In this document: in pieces, positions 49,811 to 58,127 of the stretch | Layout of the letters: every line of letters starts with the position of its first letter | Numbering within the stretch: the stretch's first letter is position 1 | From: Pseudomonas kielensis | Lineage (GTDB): Bacteria; Pseudomonadota; Gammaproteobacteria; Pseudomonadales; Pseudomonadaceae | Direction of reading: 5' to 3' | Length of the DNA: 64,000 nucleotides | Assembly (NCBI RefSeq): GCF_014236655.1 | Contig: NZ_JACMYG010000023.1 | Span: forward strand, 36,711-100,710 | The notes under the pieces: generated by a model | The model's database searches: none | What the model was told of the DNA's origin: nothing | What the model saw: the letters and a program-made list of their open reading frames with translations, nothing else | Translations under genes and position numbers: made by a program

Positions 49811-50131
49811 TCAGTCATGCTTTTTCATCAAATGCGGGGCCATGTTCAGCTCGCGAGGTTGACGCATGCGGCGACGGCAGCGACGCCAGAACGCGACCCC
49901 CAGGTAGAGTACTAACAGGCCAATCGCCAGAATGATCGTCGAGCCCAGCGGGCTGGCGTTCAGTTCGCCCAGCGCGGGCGGACGGCCCAGCAGGCTGGCA
50001 GCACCGGCCATTGCCAGCAGCACACCGAGGGTGGCGAGCAGGGCGGCGAATGCAGCGCCGAAACGATAACGCCAGTTGCGTGGTCCTTTGGGGCGCAAGC
50101 GGCGAGCGTCAAATCCATCGGATATCTTCAT
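49811..50131 (-). CDS. Hypothetical two-helix membrane protein
   Basis: The 106-residue protein has a basic N-terminus, two hydrophobic helices (about 26-48 and 63-83) and a very basic tail (WRRCRRRMRQPRELN). The function is unknown. The ATG at 50131 has AAGG five bases before it. It is 75 bases upstream of the Smr gene and probably co-transcribed with it. Confidence 0.6.
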   Translation of the reverse strand: MKISDGFDARRLRPKGPRNWRYRFGAAFAALLATLGVLLAMAGAASLLGRPPALGELNASPLGSTIILAIGLLVLYLGVAFWRRCRRRMRQPRELNMAPHLMKKHD

Positions 50132-50262
50132 TCCGACCTTCCTCAATGGGTATCGGCCCTTCGACCGGGAGTTGACCGGGTTGTTCCTGAGGCTAAGGCA
50201 ATTATAGGAAATGAGAGTCTTTTGCGGATGAGCGGCGATAGTCGCCGCTCATCGGCGGGCGA

Positions 50263-50853
50263 TCAGATCAGGTCCCGGGTCTGGGCGAGGGTGGCGAAGT
50301 TGTCGGCCATGATCGCCATTTCGGTCTGCTGGACATGCTCGGCAGTGAGCACGCCGCCTTTGTAGGGCAGGTCCCGGGTGGCGCAGGCGTCTTCGACCAG
50401 GGTGCAGCGAAAGCCCAGGTTCTTGGCGGCACGCACGGTGGTGCTGACGCTGGAGTGACTCATGAAGCCGCAGACGATCAGGTCCAGGGAGCCAAGGTCC
50501 TGCAGGCGTTTTTCCAGGGGCGTGCCGTGGAATGCGCTGGGCAGCAGTTTACCGATGATGGTTTCGTCGCTCAGGGGTTCGAGGCCGGGAATGAACTCAC
50601 CGCGCTCGCCCTGGGGGTCGAACAGGCCGCCGACGGTGCCCAGGTGATGCACATGGACGATCGGCCGCCCCGCGGCCCGGGCCGCTGTGAGCAATTGCTG
50701 GATGTTGGCCACAGCCTCGGCCATGCCGGTCAGAGCCAGCGGGCCGCTGAGGTATTCTTTTTGTGCATCGATGATCACCAGTGTCGCGTGGGCCAGATTG
50801 GCTGGCGCGTAACCACGACCGCTGAGTTGAAACATCGTCTTTGGAACGGACAT
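50263..50853 (-). CDS. Isochorismatase-like hydrolase lacking the usual catalytic Cys
   Basis: The 196-residue protein has the isochorismatase fold: Asp29 in VIIDAQKEY, a lysine in GKLLPSAFHGTPLE, and CGFMSHSSVSTTVRAA. In cysteine hydrolases of this family the last motif is usually GxxT/SxxCV, with Cys as the nucleophile. Here the position is Ser135, encoded by AGC. True isochorismatases also lack this Cys. The enzyme may act on a vinyl ether or may be a non-thiol amidase. The start at 50853 follows GGAGC by about seven bases. Confidence 0.75.
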   Translation of the reverse strand: MSVPKTMFQLSGRGYAPANLAHATLVIIDAQKEYLSGPLALTGMAEAVANIQQLLTAARAAGRPIVHVHHLGTVGGLFDPQGERGEFIPGLEPLSDETIIGKLLPSAFHGTPLEKRLQDLGSLDLIVCGFMSHSSVSTTVRAAKNLGFRCTLVEDACATRDLPYKGGVLTAEHVQQTEMAIMADNFATLAQTRDLI

Positions 50854-51092
50854 TCTGGGGCTCCTTCGAGTGGGGCTTTTGCGACATTGTCCTCTGGCTG
50901 AGCGCTTCTGTGAATCGCTACCATCGTAGGCACCGTCGTTGCTGGGCTGCAGCCTGTCAAGAGCTGACCGGATGTTCAACCAAAAGCTGAAAAAGCGGAT
51001 AAATCCTACATTCGTCCGGGGTTTTTTTCATTGATCGTCGGGGCAGGTTAAGGCTGTTAGAATCCCCGGTCGTTTTTTCAGGAGTTTACCCC

Positions 51093-52001
51093 GTGATCAC
51101 TTCCCGTCTGCGCACCTTGCGCGACCACATTCGTTGGGCAGTCAGCCGTTTTCATGGGGAGGATCTGTTTTTCGGCCATGGGACCGACAACGCCTGGGAT
51201 GAAGCCCGTCAACTGGTGCTGGGGGCGTTGCACCTGCCGTGGGAAATTGCCGACAGCTACCTGGACTGCGCGCTCGAAGACGACGAACTGGTCAACCTGC
51301 AGCGGTTGCTCAAGCGTCGTATCGAAGACCGCATCCCCACCGCCTACCTGCTGGGCGAGGCCTGGTTCTGCGGCATGTCGTTCATCGTCGATGAGCGCGT
51401 GTTGATCCCGCGTTCACCGATTGGCGAACTGATCGAAAAACGCTTCGCCCCCTGGCTGGACAGCGAGCCGGCGCGCATTCTCGACCTGTGCACGGGCTCC
51501 GGTTGCATCGGTATCGCCTGTGCCTATGAGTTCCAGGACGCTGAAGTGGTGCTGGCGGACTTGTCGTTCGAAGCCCTTGAGGTGGCCAACCAGAACATCG
51601 AGCGACATGGCGTCGATGAGCGGGTGTACACGGTCCAGGGCGATGGCTTCGACGGGTTGCCTGGTCAGCGTTTCGATCTGATCGTGTCCAATCCACCTTA
51701 CGTGGATGCTGAAGACTTTGCCGATATGCCGGACGAGTTCCAGCACGAGCCGGAACTGGGCCTGGCCTGTGGCGAAGACGGTCTGAACCTGGTGCGGCGC
51801 ATGCTGGCGCAGGCGGCCGATCACCTGAACGAGAAAGGCTTGCTGATTGTCGAGGTGGGCAACAGCCAGGTACACGTCGAGGCGCTGTACCCGGAAGTCG
51901 ATTTCGCCTGGCTGGAGTTCGAGCGCGGCGGCCACGGTGTGTTCATGCTCAGTGCCGAGCAATGCCGTGAGCACCAGGCGCTGTTTGCCTCGCGGACCTG
52001 A
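51093..52001 (+). CDS. prmB: Ribosomal protein uL3 N5-glutamine methyltransferase
   Basis: The 302-residue methyltransferase has the SAM motif ILDLCTGSGCIGIACA and the NPPY motif (starting Asn200, in NPPYVDAEDFADMP) that binds the target glutamine. The N-terminal helical domain is of the PrmB type. It methylates a glutamine of ribosomal protein L3. It starts at GTG after an AGGAG, and lies upstream of aroC as in many proteobacteria. Confidence 0.95.
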   Translation: MITSRLRTLRDHIRWAVSRFHGEDLFFGHGTDNAWDEARQLVLGALHLPWEIADSYLDCALEDDELVNLQRLLKRRIEDRIPTAYLLGEAWFCGMSFIVDERVLIPRSPIGELIEKRFAPWLDSEPARILDLCTGSGCIGIACAYEFQDAEVVLADLSFEALEVANQNIERHGVDERVYTVQGDGFDGLPGQRFDLIVSNPPYVDAEDFADMPDEFQHEPELGLACGEDGLNLVRRMLAQAADHLNEKGLLIVEVGNSQVHVEALYPEVDFAWLEFERGGHGVFMLSAEQCREHQALFASRT

Positions 52002-52027
52002 CCCGTTCCCAGGTATCGGTCCGATTC

Positions 52028-52054
52028 CTGTAGGAGCAAGCCTTGCTCCTACAG
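52028..52054. repeat. Short REP hairpin
   Basis: CTGTAGGAGCAAG and CTTGCTCCTACAG form a 13-pair stem around one base, between convergent genes. The arms match the TGTAGGAGC REP family. Confidence 0.8.
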
Positions 52055-52083
52055 ACCGGCGCCGACAAGTGACATTCCGGTAC

Positions 52084-52875
52084 TCAGCGGTGCGTCGCAA
52101 TCCAGATCAGCAAACCGGCCTGGAACACTGAAAACGCCACCAGGCAAGTAATGGTGAAGCGCAGTCCGGTTTCTTCGCGTTTGAATTTGCTGACGGTTTC
52201 TTCCTGTTTCTGCAGTTTGACTTCCTGTTCGGCCAGATTCTGCTCGGCCTGCTGCAACATCTGCGCGGCTTCGAGGATTTCCACGAACTGCAGCTTCTCG
52301 GTGTTCCAGTCGCCCAGCAGGTCTGCGACCTTGCCGGCCTTGACGCTGCCTTTCAAATGCTGGGCGTCGGCGTAGACCACGTCAAAACCATGTACACGCA
52401 AAAAGTGGTCGCGGCGCAGGCGGGTGTCTTCGACCAGGGCATCCTTGTTGCTCAGATCCATGGCATCAAAGCTGTAGCTCGCCCACTTTTTCTTCGCCCA
52501 GGTAATGCCCTGGGCCGCTAGAAAGCGCCCGATGCCACGGTTCATCGGTTCTATCTGTACACCGCTGTCGGGGCCGAAGTGCACGCGACGCTGTTCGTGG
52601 TCAACCCAGACGTCCAGGTGGTTCTGCTCCTTGCGCACCCGCTGGCCCGGGAGCGTGATGCTCATGCGCAACAGGCTGCGCTCCTTGTTGTTGCGCTCGG
52701 CATAGCCGAACTCGACAAAGCGCAGCGGCCGTCCCCCGGTGCTGCGGTCGGTTTTCAGTGGCGCCAGGCGCAGCATCCGCCGGTGCTCGGCCTCCACATC
52801 CGCCCACGGCAGTTCCGCCGCTTCCGGGGTTGTGGTGTCGGGCGTGGTGTCGGGTGATTTATGGGTATCAGTCAT
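52084..52875 (-). CDS. Conserved hypothetical protein with coiled coil and C-terminal helix
   Basis: I do not recognise this 263-residue protein. It has a Thr/Pro-rich N-terminus, a central globular region (RPLRFVEFGYAERNNKERS, HLDVWVDHEQRRVHFG), a probable coiled coil at about 195-240 rich in Glu, Gln and Lys, and one C-terminal hydrophobic helix (about 243-261). The plan suggests a tail-anchored inner-membrane protein facing the cytoplasm. It is transcribed between convergent prmB and the alpha/beta hydrolase gene. Confidence 0.65.
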   Translation of the reverse strand: MTDTHKSPDTTPDTTTPEAAELPWADVEAEHRRMLRLAPLKTDRSTGGRPLRFVEFGYAERNNKERSLLRMSITLPGQRVRKEQNHLDVWVDHEQRRVHFGPDSGVQIEPMNRGIGRFLAAQGITWAKKKWASYSFDAMDLSNKDALVEDTRLRRDHFLRVHGFDVVYADAQHLKGSVKAGKVADLLGDWNTEKLQFVEILEAAQMLQQAEQNLAEQEVKLQKQEETVSKFKREETGLRFTITCLVAFSVFQAGLLIWIATHR

Positions 52876-52972
52876 AACGGCGAGATCCTGTCCAAGCTGC
52901 GTGTCGACAGACAATGGGCTGTCGACATTGGCTTATCGGCCGATTTGCGCAGGACTGGAGGGTAAAACCGGG

Positions 52973-53938
52973 CTAACTTCGAGCAATGGCATCAATAAAG
53001 CCGAGGATCCGGGTGCCGAGTTCTGCCGCCAGTGGCAGTTGCGGATCCTTGTAGGACGCCACCTGGCGCTTGATGTCGTTGGGCACGATGCGCATCACGT
53101 GGTTCATGCCCTCGATCACGGCCAACTGGGCGTCGGGCTTGGCAGCCTTGAGCATTTGCGCGTCCCCGACACCGACCTGCATGTCGTTGCTGCCCTGGAC
53201 GATCAGCGCGGGGATTTTCACGCGGGCGAAAGCGGCGGCCGGGTCCTGGCGGAACAGGCTGATCAGGTAAGGCTGAACACTGGGGCGGAAGATCACTTGC
53301 AGCGCAGGGGGCACATCGGTGTCCACTTGGCCGGCCTTGAGGCTGTCCAGCAGTTCATTGCTGCGCAGCAGCAACTGGGGCGGCAGGCGATGGCTCAGTT
53401 GTTGGCGCAGCACCTGGTCCACGGGGCGGGCGCTGCCGGACAGGGAAATCAGGCCGGCGGCGTCCACCTGGGGGGCGGCGAGGGTGGCCACCAATGCCCC
53501 TTCGCTGTGCCCCAGCAGAATCAGTGGCCCCAGGCGCGGGTCGCTCTTGAGTTGCTTGCCCCAGGCCACGGCGTCGGCCACATAGGCCTCCAGGGTCAGG
53601 TTGCGCTCGTCCGGGGTGGCCGCCAGGCTCGCCGCCACGCCGCGCTTGTCATAGCGCACGCTGGCGATATTGTGTTTGGCCAGCACCCAGGCCAGGCGCT
53701 TGAGGCTATCGTTGTTGCCGCCCTCGGGGTTATTGCCGTTGCGGTCGGTGGGGCCTGAACCGGAAATGATCAGGACCACCGGTACCGGGGTGTCGGACTT
53801 GGGCAGCAGCATCGAGCCAAACAGCTCGCCGCTGCCGGTATCCAGGCTGACCGGGCGTTGCAGGACCGTGGCCTGCGCGAAGTTGCACAACAGACCGGTC
53901 ATCAGGGTAAGGCTCAAGGCTATAACTCGCAGCATCAT
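52973..53938 (-). CDS. Exported alpha/beta hydrolase
   Basis: The 321-residue protein has a signal peptide (RVIALSLTLMTGLLCNFAQA) and an alpha/beta-hydrolase core. The nucleophile is Ser145 in GHSEG, with SGSGPTDRNGNNP as the oxyanion region, Asp in QGSNDMQVG and His in GMNHVM. It probably hydrolyses esters or short peptides in the periplasm. Two ATG codons lie at 53938 and 53935; neither has a strong ribosome site. Confidence 0.8.
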   Translation of the reverse strand: MMLRVIALSLTLMTGLLCNFAQATVLQRPVSLDTGSGELFGSMLLPKSDTPVPVVLIISGSGPTDRNGNNPEGGNNDSLKRLAWVLAKHNIASVRYDKRGVAASLAATPDERNLTLEAYVADAVAWGKQLKSDPRLGPLILLGHSEGALVATLAAPQVDAAGLISLSGSARPVDQVLRQQLSHRLPPQLLLRSNELLDSLKAGQVDTDVPPALQVIFRPSVQPYLISLFRQDPAAAFARVKIPALIVQGSNDMQVGVGDAQMLKAAKPDAQLAVIEGMNHVMRIVPNDIKRQVASYKDPQLPLAAELGTRILGFIDAIARS

Positions 53939-54062
53939 CACGCCATCATTCACAAGGTGTCGGTTGGACTCGCAGACACCCATAAGGTTCGAGGATGAAC
54001 TACGGAGTGAGCCTGCGTATACTGGCGCGCACTTAGTTCAGCGATTTCACGGAGCGCCCTGC

Positions 54063-55154
54063 ATGTCCGGCAATACCTACGGCAAGCTGTTCACTGTCAC
54101 CACCGCGGGCGAAAGCCATGGTCCGGCGTTGGTCGCCATTGTCGACGGCTGCCCGCCGGGTCTTGAGTTGTCCCTGGACGACCTGCAGCGCGATCTCGAC
54201 CGACGCAAGCCAGGCACCAGCCGCCACACCACCCAGCGCCAGGAAGCCGACGAGGTGGAAATCCTCTCCGGCGTGTTCGAAGGCCGTACCACTGGCTGTG
54301 CCATTGGCCTGCTGATCCGCAATACCGACCAGAAGTCCAAGGACTACTCGGCGATCAAGGATCTGTTCCGCCCGGCCCACGCCGACTACACCTACCACCA
54401 CAAATACGGCGAACGCGATTACCGCGGCGGCGGTCGCAGTTCCGCGCGCGAAACCGCCATGCGCGTGGCGGCCGGGGCGATTGCGAAAAAGTACCTGGCC
54501 ACCCAGGGCATCGTGATTCGCGGCTACATGAGCCAGTTGGGCCCGATCGAAATCCCGTTCAAGAGCTGGGAGTCGGTGGAGCAGAACGCGTTCTTCAGCG
54601 CCGACCCGGACAAGGTGCCGGAGCTCGAGGCCTACATGGATCAGCTGCGCCGTGACCAGGATTCGGTCGGCGCCAAGATCACCGTGGTCGCCGAAGGCGT
54701 GAAGCCGGGCCTGGGTGAGCCGATCTTCGACCGCCTCGATGCCGAGCTGGCCCATGCGCTGATGAGCATCAACGCGGTCAAGGGCGTGGAAATCGGCGCC
54801 GGGTTCGCCAGTGTCGCCCAGCGCGGTACCGAACACCGCGACGAGCTGACCCCACAAGGTTTCCTCAGCAACAACGCTGGCGGCATCCTCGGGGGCATTT
54901 CTTCCGGCCAGCCGATCGTCGCCCACCTGGCGCTCAAGCCAACGTCGAGCATCACCACCCCGGGCCGTTCGATCGATGTCCACGGCAACCCGGTGGACGT
55001 GATCACCAAGGGCCGCCACGACCCGTGCGTCGGCATCCGTGCCACGCCGATTGCCGAAGCGATGATGGCCATTGTGTTGATGGACCATCTGCTGCGCCAT
55101 CGCGGGCAAAACGCCGACGTGCGCGTCAGTACCCCGGTGTTGGGCCAGCTGTGA
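54063..55154 (+). CDS. aroC: Chorismate synthase
   Basis: The 363-residue enzyme has the three chorismate synthase signatures: GESHGPAL near the N-terminus, DYRGGGRSSARETAMRVAAG, and RHDPCVGIRATPIAEAMMA. With reduced FMN it converts 5-enolpyruvylshikimate-3-phosphate to chorismate. The start at 54063 gives MSGNTYGKLFTVTTAGESHG. It precedes an MFS gene by 28 bases. Confidence 0.97.
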   Translation: MSGNTYGKLFTVTTAGESHGPALVAIVDGCPPGLELSLDDLQRDLDRRKPGTSRHTTQRQEADEVEILSGVFEGRTTGCAIGLLIRNTDQKSKDYSAIKDLFRPAHADYTYHHKYGERDYRGGGRSSARETAMRVAAGAIAKKYLATQGIVIRGYMSQLGPIEIPFKSWESVEQNAFFSADPDKVPELEAYMDQLRRDQDSVGAKITVVAEGVKPGLGEPIFDRLDAELAHALMSINAVKGVEIGAGFASVAQRGTEHRDELTPQGFLSNNAGGILGGISSGQPIVAHLALKPTSSITTPGRSIDVHGNPVDVITKGRHDPCVGIRATPIAEAMMAIVLMDHLLRHRGQNADVRVSTPVLGQL

Positions 55155-55182
55155 AGCCCGGCCCTGACGTCGCCGCGGTCTG

Positions 55183-56337
55183 ATGGCCGTGGCGGCGCTC
55201 CCGTACTGGCGGCTTTCCAGCTTTTATCTGTTCTATTTCGCCTTGCTCGGTTCGACAGCGCCTTTCCTGGCGCTGTACTTCGACCACCTGGGGTTTTCGC
55301 CTGCGCGCATCGGCGAACTGGTGGCGATTCCCATGCTGATGCGCTGCGTCGCGCCCAATATCTGGGGCTGGCTGGGTGACTACACGGGCCGGCGGCTGGC
55401 CATCGTGCGTTTTGGCGCGGTCTGTACGCTGCTGACGTTCTGCCTGATCTTCGTCAGCAAAAGCTACGCCTGGCTGGCCATGGTCATGGCCCTGCACGCT
55501 TTTTTCTGGCACGCCGTGCTGCCCCAGTTCGAAGTGATCACCCTCGCGCACCTGCAAGGCCAGGCGTCGCGCTACAGCCAGATCCGCTTGTGGGGTTCGA
55601 TTGGCTTCATTATCGCGGTGGTTGCACTGGGGCGGCTGTTCGAATGGTTGAGCCTGGACATCTACCCGGTAACCCTGGTGGTGATCATGGCCGGGATCAT
55701 CATCAGCAGCCTGTGGGTGCCCAACGCCCAGCCAGCGCCTGGCAGCCGGCTGGCGGGGGAGGGCTTCGTCAAGCAATTGCGCAGCCCGGGGGTACTGGCA
55801 TTTTATGCCTGCGTGGGCCTGATGCAGCTCAGCCACGGGCCGTACTACACCTTCCTGACCCTGCACCTGGAACGCCTGGGCTACAGCCGTGGAGTGATCG
55901 GCATGCTCTGGGCCGTGGGCGTGGTCGCCGAAGTCTTGATGTTCCTGTTCATGAGCCGGATCCTGGCGCGGTTTTCGGTGCGCCGGGTGCTGCTGGCCAG
56001 CTTCCTGCTGGCCGCGTTGCGCTGGCTGCTGCTGGGCTCGTTCGCCGAGTTTCTCTGGGTGCTGCTGTTCGCGCAGGTCCTGCACGCGGCCACGTTTGGC
56101 AGTTTTCACGCCGCGGCCATTCATTTTGTCCAGCGCAGTTTCGGCCCGCGCCAGCAGGGTCAGGGCCAGGCGCTCTACGCGGCACTGGCCGGTACCGGGG
56201 GCGCGCTGGGGGCGTTGTACGCCGGCTACAGCTGGAATGCCCTGGGTGCCACCTTCACCTTTAGTATTGCAAGCCTCGCCGCGCTGGCTGCAGCCGTTAT
56301 CATTGCCTCACGCATGCAAGAGGAGTTGCCGAAATGA
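55183..56337 (+). CDS. MFS transporter (HcaT-like)
   Basis: The 384-residue, 12-helix protein resembles the MFS_1-like/HcaT group, with GDYTGRRLAIVRFGAV in the first loop and VIGMLWAVGVVAEVLMF in the second half. The substrate is unknown. Its last four bases overlap the ATG of the acireductone-dioxygenase-like gene, and aroC lies just upstream, so the three may be one transcript. Confidence 0.82.
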   Translation: MAVAALPYWRLSSFYLFYFALLGSTAPFLALYFDHLGFSPARIGELVAIPMLMRCVAPNIWGWLGDYTGRRLAIVRFGAVCTLLTFCLIFVSKSYAWLAMVMALHAFFWHAVLPQFEVITLAHLQGQASRYSQIRLWGSIGFIIAVVALGRLFEWLSLDIYPVTLVVIMAGIIISSLWVPNAQPAPGSRLAGEGFVKQLRSPGVLAFYACVGLMQLSHGPYYTFLTLHLERLGYSRGVIGMLWAVGVVAEVLMFLFMSRILARFSVRRVLLASFLLAALRWLLLGSFAEFLWVLLFAQVLHAATFGSFHAAAIHFVQRSFGPRQQGQGQALYAALAGTGGALGALYAGYSWNALGATFTFSIASLAALAAAVIIASRMQEELPK

Positions 56338-56879
56338 GCAGCCTGTCGGTTTACCACGTTTCAAGCCCGGACCTGCCGAACAAGGTCCTGACCCACTTCG
56401 ACGACATCACCGCGACCCTGGCAGAACAGGGGGTCAGGTTCGACCGTTGGCAAGCGACGGCGAAGCTGCAACCGGGCGCCAGCGATGAAGAGTTGGTGGC
56501 CGCCTATCAAGGGCCGATCGACCAGTTGATGACCGCGCGCGGTTACCTGGGGGTGCAAGTCACCAGTGTCAGCAGCGAACAGTCACCCCACGCCGAACCC
56601 CATGCCGGGCTTTTCGAAGAACAGCACTTTGACGAGGACCTGGTACGGTTCTTTGTCGCCGGACGCGGCCAGTTCAATCTGCACATCGACGATTATGTGT
56701 ACGCCGTACTCTGCGAGAAAAACGACCTGATCCTGGTGCCTGCCGGTACCCGGCACTGGTTCGATGGGGGCGAGCGACCGCACTTCGTGGCCATCGGCCT
56801 GTTCAGCAATGCCCTGGAACCACGGGCCCGCATCACCCCAGGTGGCATCGCCGGGCACTTCCCACGGCTGGAAGATTAA
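56334..56879 (+). CDS. Acireductone-dioxygenase-like cupin with altered metal site
   Basis: The 181-residue protein is homologous to MtnD along its length (VRFDRWQATA near the N-terminus, VRFFVAGRGQF, DLILVPAGTRHWFD, final RLED). In acireductone dioxygenases the metal ligands are two His and one Glu in EH-x-HGEDEVRFF plus a later His. Here the matching segment reads EEQHFDEDLVRFF, giving Gln97, Phe99 and Leu103 at the three ligand positions; only His141 remains. No other methionine-salvage gene is nearby. It may use a rearranged site (His98, Glu101, Asp102), have another reaction, or be inactive. It is coupled to the MFS gene by a four-base overlap. Confidence 0.8.
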   Translation: MSSLSVYHVSSPDLPNKVLTHFDDITATLAEQGVRFDRWQATAKLQPGASDEELVAAYQGPIDQLMTARGYLGVQVTSVSSEQSPHAEPHAGLFEEQHFDEDLVRFFVAGRGQFNLHIDDYVYAVLCEKNDLILVPAGTRHWFDGGERPHFVAIGLFSNALEPRARITPGGIAGHFPRLED

Positions 56880-56969
56880 ACAGCCGACCGGATGCGCTAC
56901 AGGCGATTAAACGCTGGCGCAGTGCGCCATCCGGGCCTTCCTTGCACTGTGCGTAGGACGTTGCCTATT

Positions 56970-56995
56970 GCTGAGTCAGTGAAGACTGATTCAGC
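56970..56995. other. Hairpin upstream of the HTH gene
   Basis: GCTGAGTCAGT and ACTGATTCAGC form an 11-pair stem (one G-U) around GAAG. No T-run follows. It could end the mtnD-like transcript or serve as a protein-binding site. Confidence 0.4.
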
Positions 56996-57111
56996 GTTGA
57001 TGCGCTTGTTTAATCCGCCCTCTATGTAACTCTTTCTTTCTGACACCCAACCACTGGCCCGGACGATCGCCGTCCGAGCGCAGGGCATGGACGATCACCA
57101 GGAGAAAGGTA

Positions 57112-57378
57112 ATGGACAGTGCAACGGGCGACGCCGGGCCGGGGAGCAAGCCAGTCAAGCGCCGGCGTCCGGATCGGGCAGGCAAGCCGCTGAGCGAGAA
57201 GGAGTTGGAGATCCTGCACTGGGCCAAGCGCGGCAAGACCGTGTGGGAAATCAGTGTGATCCGCTCGATTTCCCAGGCCACGGTGAAATATCACCTGGCC
57301 AATATCTACGCCAAGCTGCAGGTCAGCAATCGTGCGCAAGCGGTGGGGGAGGCGGCCAAACGCGGCATGTTGCGCTGA
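57112..57378 (+). CDS. LuxR-type HTH-only regulator
   Basis: The 88-residue protein is little more than a GerE/LuxR DNA-binding domain: LSEKELEILHWAKRGKTVWEISVIRSISQATVKYHLANIYAKLQVSNRAQAV (read in parts), after a basic N-terminal arm. It has no receiver or autoinducer domain. AGGAG precedes the ATG. Small orphan proteins of this type regulate secondary metabolism or quorum outputs in some pseudomonads; the target here is unknown. Confidence 0.82.
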   Translation: MDSATGDAGPGSKPVKRRRPDRAGKPLSEKELEILHWAKRGKTVWEISVIRSISQATVKYHLANIYAKLQVSNRAQAVGEAAKRGMLR

Positions 57379-57384
57379 AAAAAA

Positions 57385-57413
57385 GGGCCACCTGACGGTG
57401 TGTCAGGTGGCCC
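57385..57413 (-). terminator. Terminator of the DUF3509 gene
   Basis: The 12-pair stem GGGCCACCTGAC/GTCAGGTGGCCC is preceded by an A-run, so on the minus strand it ends in a T-run. It lies 29 bases beyond the DUF3509 stop and also follows the LuxR-type gene. Confidence 0.85.
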
Positions 57414-57441
57414 AGGGATGTCTGGCAACGAACCCGCTCGA

Positions 57442-57720
57442 TCACATTGAGTGATAGGTCGGCAGGGCAAAGCGTTGTTGGCTCTGCAGCATGGAAATTT
57501 GTGGCAACTCGCTGGCCTGTTCCGCCAGGTCGCGACGAATTGCGCTGATCACCCAGGACAGTTGATCGCCAGCATGCAATTGGGCGTAGGAAATCGAGCG
57601 CTTGAAGACTTTGCCTTCGCTGCTGCGCAAGGTCAGCAGAATGCCGCCATCCGGGCGTGCCTGGGTGGTGACGTCGAAGTTGGAGAACAAGGAAGTGAAT
57701 TTTTCTTGGATCAGGCTCAT
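57442..57720 (-). CDS. DUF3509 protein
   Basis: The 92-residue protein starts MSLIQEKFTSLFSNFDVTTQ and has LTLRSSEGKVFKRSISYAQL, as in the Pseudomonas-specific DUF3509 family of unknown function. The ATG at 57720 has GGAG nine bases upstream. A longer open frame reaches 57963 through an AT-rich region and is rejected because it is not family-like. Confidence 0.8.
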   Translation of the reverse strand: MSLIQEKFTSLFSNFDVTTQARPDGGILLTLRSSEGKVFKRSISYAQLHAGDQLSWVISAIRRDLAEQASELPQISMLQSQQRFALPTYHSM

Positions 57721-57846
57721 GTCTATCAGCTCCGTGTGCACATGAATGGCAAGCATGGAGGGGTAGTTGCAGCGTTTGTGCCAGTATTGTTTTTTTAAAA
57801 ATTCCTTATAAATCAAGCGTATACGATAAAGTGAATTTTTCGGATT

Positions 57847-57884
57847 CGTGCATTCTGCATGAATGGCCATCGTGCATCCTGCAT
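57847..57884. promoter_or_regulatory. Direct repeats in the divergent DUF3509/acyl-CoA synthetase region
   Basis: CGTGCATTCTGCAT (57847-57860) and CGTGCATCCTGCAT (57871-57884) are 14-base repeats with one mismatch, 24 bases apart. They lie in the 407-base gap between the two divergent genes. The DUF3509 side of the gap (57780-57845) is strongly AT-rich and probably contains its promoter. I see no gene in the gap. Confidence 0.45.
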
Positions 57885-58127
57885 TTTGCGAGAGTGTGCC
57901 GCCGTGGTCGGGCGCGCTGGGCGGCCGCGGCAGTGGGCGAGGGCCGGATACAAAACATTTCAAAAACCGCGTGTACAGCGACAGAACCCCTGGCGTACTT
58001 TTTTGCCGTTAAGCAGAGGTTTTCCGTTGTGTCTCATACAGGGATGAAGTTGCCCGAACACCTCGATTGCATGTTCGCCCGACAATAACAATACCGGCCC
58101 GCCGCAGAGGGCCGAACGGGAGCAACC

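Noticed and set aside
57721..57963. An 80-residue N-terminal extension of the DUF3509 protein
   Set aside because: The extension is AT-rich, not family-like and lies in the promoter region; the start at 57720 has a ribosome site.
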